This document shows positions 29,596 to 34,066 of a stretch of DNA of 34,066 nucleotides, in pieces (the stretch's first letter is position 1; each line of letters opens with the position of its first letter). The stretch is from Dehalococcoidia bacterium (GTDB lineage: Bacteria; Chloroflexota; Dehalococcoidia; GIF9; AB-539-J10), in NCBI GenBank assembly GCA_003552125.1, contig PUON01000128.1:1-34066 (forward strand). Direction: 5' to 3'. The notes under the pieces are model-generated. The model was not told where the DNA came from, made no database searches, and was given only the letters and a program-made list of their open reading frames with translations. The position numbers were made by a program, and so were the translations under genes.

Positions 29596-30890
29596 CCCCC
29601 TCCCGTATGCAGTGCGTTCAGCTTGGCGACGGGTCTAAGCTTGCCGGGCGCTATCAAGGCGACCAGCAGTGCGCCAGTGACCAACGCAGCGACTGCTATT
29701 GCTATCGCGGGCGCGTAACTGCCGGTAAGATCGTGCATGTAGCCTGCGAACCATGGGCTGAACGCCCCACCGATTGAGAAGCCCATCACCATGAATCCCT
29801 GGATCGCGCCATAGCTGGGTCCCTGGAAGAGGTCGGCCACCGTCGCGAAGAAGGTCGTCACTGCAGCTCCCATGCCGAGTCCGCAGAAGAACATCGAAAT
29901 GAACGCGAGCCACGCCTGCGACGGGTCGCTGATGATGAACAGCAGTGAGGTGGCAGCCGCCGCTACAAGACAGCTGGGTATCAGGATGCGTTCGCGACCG
30001 TAACGGTCGGACAGGTTGGCCATCAGGTATCCGATTGTTATGCCTACGCCGTAGAGGCTGAAGGAATTGGCCGCGAGCTGTGGCGTAAATCCGCTGTCGC
30101 GGAACAGGTAAACGCTGTGAGCGATGATCACCTGTTGGGATAGTCCCATGAGACAAAGGTTGAACCCGAGCATCAGCCAGAATTGCCTGGTAGTCATAGC
30201 GCGTCGCAGCGTCCAGCTTGTACGCATCCATGCGGTCTCCATCTGTGCCCGGGCTGATCCTTCACGTGGTATTGTGGGGACCGGTATGCCGTCCGGTGTG
30301 GTTCTCTTCTCTTCCGGCGTGCGTCGCACCAGGAAGGCCACAACAGGAACCGCAATAGCGATGGCCGCAATTCCCATGATCAGGTAGGCCTGCTGGCGCC
30401 CGAGGCTGGAGATCAGTGACTGGGCGATCGGGGAAGCCAGCAGGCTCAGGCCGAAGCCCATATTGAAGATGCCGAACGCAAGTGCACGTCGTCTGACAAA
30501 CCAGCGTGCGATGAGTGCGCTTAAAGGAGTCACTCCGGCCATGCTCAGTCCGATCGCCGCCATTGCTCCGTAGAGCAGATAGAACTGCCATTGCTGTGTC
30601 GCCAGACTGCACAGGGCAATTGCCCCGCCCATGATGCAGACGCCCAGCGACAGCACAAATCGGGGATTGAATCGATCCACCAGTCCGCCTGCGATGGGTG
30701 CGGCGACACCATAGATCACTATATTGATGGAGAACATCAGGGCGGTACTGCCGCGCTCCCATCCAAACTCATCGACCAGCACCGGATAGAAGACCGCGAA
30801 CGTATTGCGCAGTGTGTATCCGACTGCCATCAACATGAGGGCGATCGCGACAATCGCCCACCCGTAGAATAAGCGTGGACGTTCACTCAT
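29592..30890 (-). CDS. MFS transporter (OFA/monocarboxylate-like), first of a tandem pair
   Basis: From the ATG at 30890 (MSERPRLFYGW) this 432-residue transporter has 12 predicted helices, motif A as GGLVDRFNPRFVL, and a central loop rich in Arg, Pro and Thr. The in-frame start at 31004 would add 38 hydrophilic residues and would place the ATG inside a promoter, so 30890 is preferred; it also makes the length match the paralogue downstream. The two may form a heteromeric or substrate-divergent pair of organic-acid carriers. The ribosome site is weak (GATGAG). It follows the AddA-like gene after about 200 bases that hold its promoter. Confidence 0.87.
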   Translation of the reverse strand: MSERPRLFYGWAIVAIALMLMAVGYTLRNTFAVFYPVLVDEFGWERGSTALMFSINIVIYGVAAPIAGGLVDRFNPRFVLSLGVCIMGGAIALCSLATQQWQFYLLYGAMAAIGLSMAGVTPLSALIARWFVRRRALAFGIFNMGFGLSLLASPIAQSLISSLGRQQAYLIMGIAAIAIAVPVVAFLVRRTPEEKRTTPDGIPVPTIPREGSARAQMETAWMRTSWTLRRAMTTRQFWLMLGFNLCLMGLSQQVIIAHSVYLFRDSGFTPQLAANSFSLYGVGITIGYLMANLSDRYGRERILIPSCLVAAAATSLLFIISDPSQAWLAFISMFFCGLGMGAAVTTFFATVADLFQGPSYGAIQGFMVMGFSIGGAFSPWFAGYMHDLTGSYAPAIAIAVAALVTGALLVALIAPGKLRPVAKLNALHTGGG

Positions 30891-30994
30891 CTCATCATGT
30901 GGGCTCGCGGGCGATGACGCAAGGGCATGCTGAGGACTCTCCTGTGGCACATCCACGAAAGGCTGCCGGAAGACGACGGGCCCGAACCCGATGC

Positions 30995-31023
30995 AGTATA
31001 GCATCTGGTTCGGGGCGTCTCAA
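30995..31023 (-). promoter_or_regulatory. Strong promoter for the tandem MFS genes
   Basis: On the minus strand TTGAGA (31018-31023) and TATACT (30995-31000) are spaced exactly 17 bases. The expected start near 30988 leaves a leader of about 98 bases before the ATG at 30890. The -10 sits inside the upstream alternative start frame, which argues against that start. Confidence 0.6.
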
Positions 31024-31089
31024 TCGAGTTTCAGTGAACTGGATCTTTCGGCGGCATCACTCCCGTCGCTGATGGCCTGAGAGGTTGCC

Positions 31090-34066
31090 CTATTCAACCT
31101 CGAGCGACACTCCGGGTGACGTATAGATCAGCACGGTTCGTATTCTCGAGACTGGAAGGGGCAGTATGCGCGCAAGCGCCGCCCTGTAGAGCTCCATCTG
31201 TGAACGGTACAGTGCGCCATGCGTTGAAGCTTGTGCGGCCGCTATGTCGTCTGTCTTGAAGTCATATATGGTCGCGGCCTGAGGCATCCCGTCAGAATCC
31301 GTCCGTATGACCACGCGATCGAAGCTGCCGGTAATCCATCGGTCATTCAGCACGACGTCAAATCTGCGCTCCCGCCAGAGGACCGTATGACCATCGGGCC
31401 GTCGTAGCGCCTCGCGCACCTGGGGCAGCCGCATCGCACGTCGGAAGTGCGCAAGTGCGCGATCGCGAATGTCTGTTTCAACCGTGGTGGTTGCACTCCA
31501 TTCCGTTGTCATGGCCTCAATGTCCAACTCATCCTCCCAGTGAATCTCTTGCAACAGCCTGTGCACCGCTACTCCTTCATCCAGTCGCTGTCTCCGCTCC
31601 GGATGAAACAGTGCTGCCGCTGACGCCTCCAGAAAATCCGTTTCAGAGGGGCGCATAGCGACGAGGCTTGTCCGCTGTGATGGCCTGTTTGAGAGGTCTG
31701 TGGGGGCGGCTATGCGTGAGCAGACGGGTGCTGATTCGGGACGGAGAGGGAAATCATCGAACCAGCGCTCGTCTTCCTTGCCGCCCCCAGCGGAGTAGAG
31801 ACAGGTGAACCACTCTCCGCCGATCTGGACGGGTCTGCCTTGTGCTTCTGTAGGCTTCGTGGTCCCGACCAATCGATCCTTGACCAGCGCCGGCTGGTTG
31901 AAGGCCTCGGAGTTTTTGCCAGGAAACGAGGTAACTACGTAGAGTCCCCGTTTTGCGCGGGTCATGGCCACATAGAGGAGGCAGAGCGACTCGAAACTGA
32001 TATCTGCGTCCGTGTTTTCTATCTCGTTTTGTAGCGTCGCATCGCACTCCGCTACAGCTCTCCTGGGAACCTCCAGGGCCCATCGTGGCTCCTGTGTGTC
32101 GGTATCGCGGTTGATGATGAGACTGAGGTCACGGGCCCGCAGCATGTTGTGTTTGTCCAGTTCGGGCAGGATTACCAGGTCGAACCCCAGTCCTTTGGAT
32201 TGGTGAATCGTCATGACGCGCACGGCGTCGCTAGTGCCTGTCTCTCGGAATTCATGCTTCTCGATATGATCCAGGAAGCCGTTGCAGTCGACGCTGCCAG
32301 TATCATCGTACTCGCCTGCAGCGCTGAGTAACTGTTCGATCCTGAGGCGGCCGAACGCATCTATCTCGTGTACCCTCTCCAGGCGGCGTGCCCAATCTCG
32401 AAGAGTTCCTTGAAATCCCTCGGTTTGAATCTGCTGCAGCACATGCACTGACAGCGAATCGCGGTTCAGCTGCGTGTTATGCAGGACGCTGTTGAGCGGA
32501 CTCATCTGGATATGGCGCCATGCAAACAGGTCGCCTGGATGTGCCGCACAGGCGACAAGCGAGAGCAGCACGGTGACTATCGGGTTATCTTTGATCGCAG
32601 CCCGACCCTCGTGGATGATGATGCTGTGGGGGAGTTGTTCCCTCAGGTAGTTCACGAGCGCCTTGCCCTGGGGATTTGAGCGAACAAGAATGGCGGTTGA
32701 TAGACCTCGGCGAACCGGTTGTATCTCCTGCAGCAATCTTGCTACGACGCGATACCTTTCCTCACTGCCCGGCGTGATCTCGCCGCCATCACATGGTGGC
32801 TCTATGACCGTTGCGTAGCCTTTCTGGGGCACGTGACTGTGTGCACATTCGTGCCTTTGCCAGAAATCGTTCCACAGAGTAACCGTTCGCTCGGGGATGG
32901 GCGATGTGGCCAGGTCGTCGAACACATCGTTCACGATGTCGATAACGGCCTGGCATGAACGGAAGGAGCGTGTGAGAGGAATAAGCTCTATCCGGCCGGG
33001 GTAACGGTTGAGGGGCACGTTGAACAGACGCGGATTTCCTCCACGCCATCGGTAGATTGCCTGTTTGACGTCGCCGACGTAGAAGAAGCTGCGGCGGCCA
33101 CTTGGATCCTGAAGGACCTCATCGACAAGGTTGCTCAAAACCTCCCATTGGAGATCGCTCGTGTCCTGGAACTCGTCCAGCAGCCAATGGTTCAGGTGGC
33201 CATCGAGACGATAGTCGATGTACAGACGGTTATCCTCGCCATCCACGCTGGAAAGTACCGCCTTGCTCCCTGTCCTATTGTCCTGTGCCAACAGGTATTG
33301 CGCATCGACGAAGCTTATGGTTCCGTTTCGCCTCATTGCCCTGTCATACTCACGGTCGTAACTCGTAAGCATCTGATAAATGCCCTGTGTTCTCTCTAGT
33401 GCCGACTGGATATCCGTCCGAATAAGGTGGGTGACGAGGGTGAGTACGTGCCGCGCCATGTCTCCGCACAGGTCATGCCGTGTGCGGTTGAGCTTGATGC
33501 TGCCGGTTCCTGCTCGGAGGTCATCGATACAGGGACACAGCTTCTCGAACAGGTATTTGATCTCCTGACTCCAGGGAGAATTCGCGGTATATCGTGATGC
33601 AGCCGCGATGAAGACATCCCATCTCCTCCCCGCATTATCCGACAGTTCCGACTGGCCGAGCAGTCGCCTCAGGTCCGAAGCTGCGTAGTCTACATCGATT
33701 GGTGTGTCGAGCCAGGGTGTGCCGTGCGGCCATATCACCTCTCTGTGTCCCCACAGGTGCGGATGCGGGAGAGCACGAATATGTGTGTGGTACTTTGTGA
33801 CGAACGCGGTGAGGTTCTCTTCCACCTGCTTGTTCTGGCGACCCAGATTCGCCTGCTTGAAGGCGGATAGGAAATCGCGTTGGGTGTGGCGGTCACTCGA
33901 GTCCTGCCGAAAGATGCCATCCATTATGCGCTGCTGTACGGCTGCTGCTACTGCTCCTTCCGTGTCCATCAGCGTGAATCCAGGTGGAATCCCCAGTTCG
34001 AATGGGAAGCGACGCAGGATCCTTGCTGTGAAGCTGTCAAGTGTCTCGACGCGGAGGCGGTTCAGA
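31090..34066 (-). CDS. addA: AddA-type ATP-dependent helicase/nuclease subunit A (5' end cut by window edge)
   Basis: AddA is the helicase-nuclease subunit of AddAB, which processes double-strand breaks for recombination. The frame is open to the window edge. Residues just inside it (VETLDSFTARILRRFPFE) match the region after Walker A, which itself lies outside. Visible UvrD-type motifs are LLDEFQDTS (near 33160-33183), VGDVKQAIYRWRGG, TRSFRSC, VMTIHQSKGLGFD (near 32180-32220) and LYVAMTRAKRG (near 31940-31975). A RecB-type nuclease domain follows: GVAVHRLLQEI, GSFDRVVI, YDFKTDD and SQMELYRAAL, with all catalytic positions kept. The internal ATG at 33969 is not the start. The partner addB is presumably upstream, outside the window. 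Confidence 0.9.
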   Translation of the reverse strand, partial: LNRLRVETLDSFTARILRRFPFELGIPPGFTLMDTEGAVAAAVQQRIMDGIFRQDSSDRHTQRDFLSAFKQANLGRQNKQVEENLTAFVTKYHTHIRALPHPHLWGHREVIWPHGTPWLDTPIDVDYAASDLRRLLGQSELSDNAGRRWDVFIAAASRYTANSPWSQEIKYLFEKLCPCIDDLRAGTGSIKLNRTRHDLCGDMARHVLTLVTHLIRTDIQSALERTQGIYQMLTSYDREYDRAMRRNGTISFVDAQYLLAQDNRTGSKAVLSSVDGEDNRLYIDYRLDGHLNHWLLDEFQDTSDLQWEVLSNLVDEVLQDPSGRRSFFYVGDVKQAIYRWRGGNPRLFNVPLNRYPGRIELIPLTRSFRSCQAVIDIVNDVFDDLATSPIPERTVTLWNDFWQRHECAHSHVPQKGYATVIEPPCDGGEITPGSEERYRVVARLLQEIQPVRRGLSTAILVRSNPQGKALVNYLREQLPHSIIIHEGRAAIKDNPIVTVLLSLVACAAHPGDLFAWRHIQMSPLNSVLHNTQLNRDSLSVHVLQQIQTEGFQGTLRDWARRLERVHEIDAFGRLRIEQLLSAAGEYDDTGSVDCNGFLDHIEKHEFRETGTSDAVRVMTIHQSKGLGFDLVILPELDKHNMLRARDLSLIINRDTDTQEPRWALEVPRRAVAECDATLQNEIENTDADISFESLCLLYVAMTRAKRGLYVVTSFPGKNSEAFNQPALVKDRLVGTTKPTEAQGRPVQIGGEWFTCLYSAGGGKEDERWFDDFPLRPESAPVCSRIAAPTDLSNRPSQRTSLVAMRPSETDFLEASAAALFHPERRQRLDEGVAVHRLLQEIHWEDELDIEAMTTEWSATTTVETDIRDRALAHFRRAMRLPQVREALRRPDGHTVLWRERRFDVVLNDRWITGSFDRVVIRTDSDGMPQAATIYDFKTDDIAAAQASTHGALYRSQMELYRAALARILPLPVSRIRTVLIYTSPGVSLEVE

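Noticed and set aside
29635-30762. Minus-strand frames of 166-198 residues within the MFS gene
   Set aside because: They are alternative frames of the transporter, lacking hydrophobic helices.
1-34066. tRNA, rRNA, CRISPR arrays, insertion sequences, integrase or att sites
   Set aside because: Intergenic gaps were read on both strands and none showed cloverleaf arms, regular spaced repeats, transposase genes or terminal inverted repeats with duplications.

Overview
The window is a gene-dense stretch (roughly 55-60% G+C by eye) of a bacterial chromosome. It carries about 37 protein genes, including one cut by each window edge. I see no rRNA, tRNA, CRISPR array, insertion sequence or prophage. 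The gene set points to Chloroflexota, probably a Dehalococcoidia-like anaerobe. The reasons are the DUF177-rpmF-fabD block beside trxB-rplI-dnaB, a DnaD protein plus DnaC-type ATPase next to dnaB, Firmicute-like lysA-holB-ricT and asp23-amaP-DUF2273 operons, hydrogenase maturation genes, and many SDR, AKR and MFS genes. The phylum is inferred from content and order, not from a tree.

Layout. 1-3491 (minus): one tightly packed run, DUF177, rpmF, fabD, nusB, hypA, hypB, hypF (cut by the left edge). It joins translation, lipid synthesis and rRNA antitermination to [NiFe]-hydrogenase maturation, with GTGA overlaps coupling the hyp genes. 3607-9107 (plus): trxB, rplI, dnaB, a DnaD-domain gene, an unusual ATPase with two DnaC-like AAA+ modules, and a PlsY-like membrane protein that lacks the usual catalytic motif. 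9272-10762 (plus): an SDR oxidoreductase and an HNH nuclease. 10713-14142 (minus): lysA, holB, ricT, where ricT carries a long acidic N-terminus in place of the usual first domain and lysA may be transcribed leaderless. 14285-16252: a VOC protein, then divergently a methyltransferase with two stem-loops in its leader and a C_GCAxxG_C_C protein.

16313-18031 (minus): a stand-alone cobalamin-binding protein with the CarH-type W-x9-EH motif, followed by a GGDEF diguanylate cyclase with an inhibitory site. This looks like a B12-based (possibly light-sensing) input to c-di-GMP. 18287-20266 (minus): a lipoprotein cyclophilin and the DUF2273/AmaP/Asp23 envelope-stress module. 20530-23820: a sugar-acid-like cluster, with an HpaI-type aldolase and an MFS transporter on one strand and a KduD-like dehydrogenase on the other, around a 376-base control region. 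23912-25933: an unrecognised 161-residue protein and rarA. 26096-30890 (minus): an SDR, an aldo/keto reductase and two tandem paralogous MFS transporters. 31090-34066 (minus): an AddA-type helicase-nuclease whose N-terminus lies beyond the right edge.

The observations most worth following are the double-headed DnaC-like loader, the B12 sensor/GGDEF operon, the degenerate PlsY, the HypB metal-site change, the rebuilt RicT N-terminus, the structured methyltransferase leader, and a repeat motif shared by the asp23 and aldo/keto reductase promoters.
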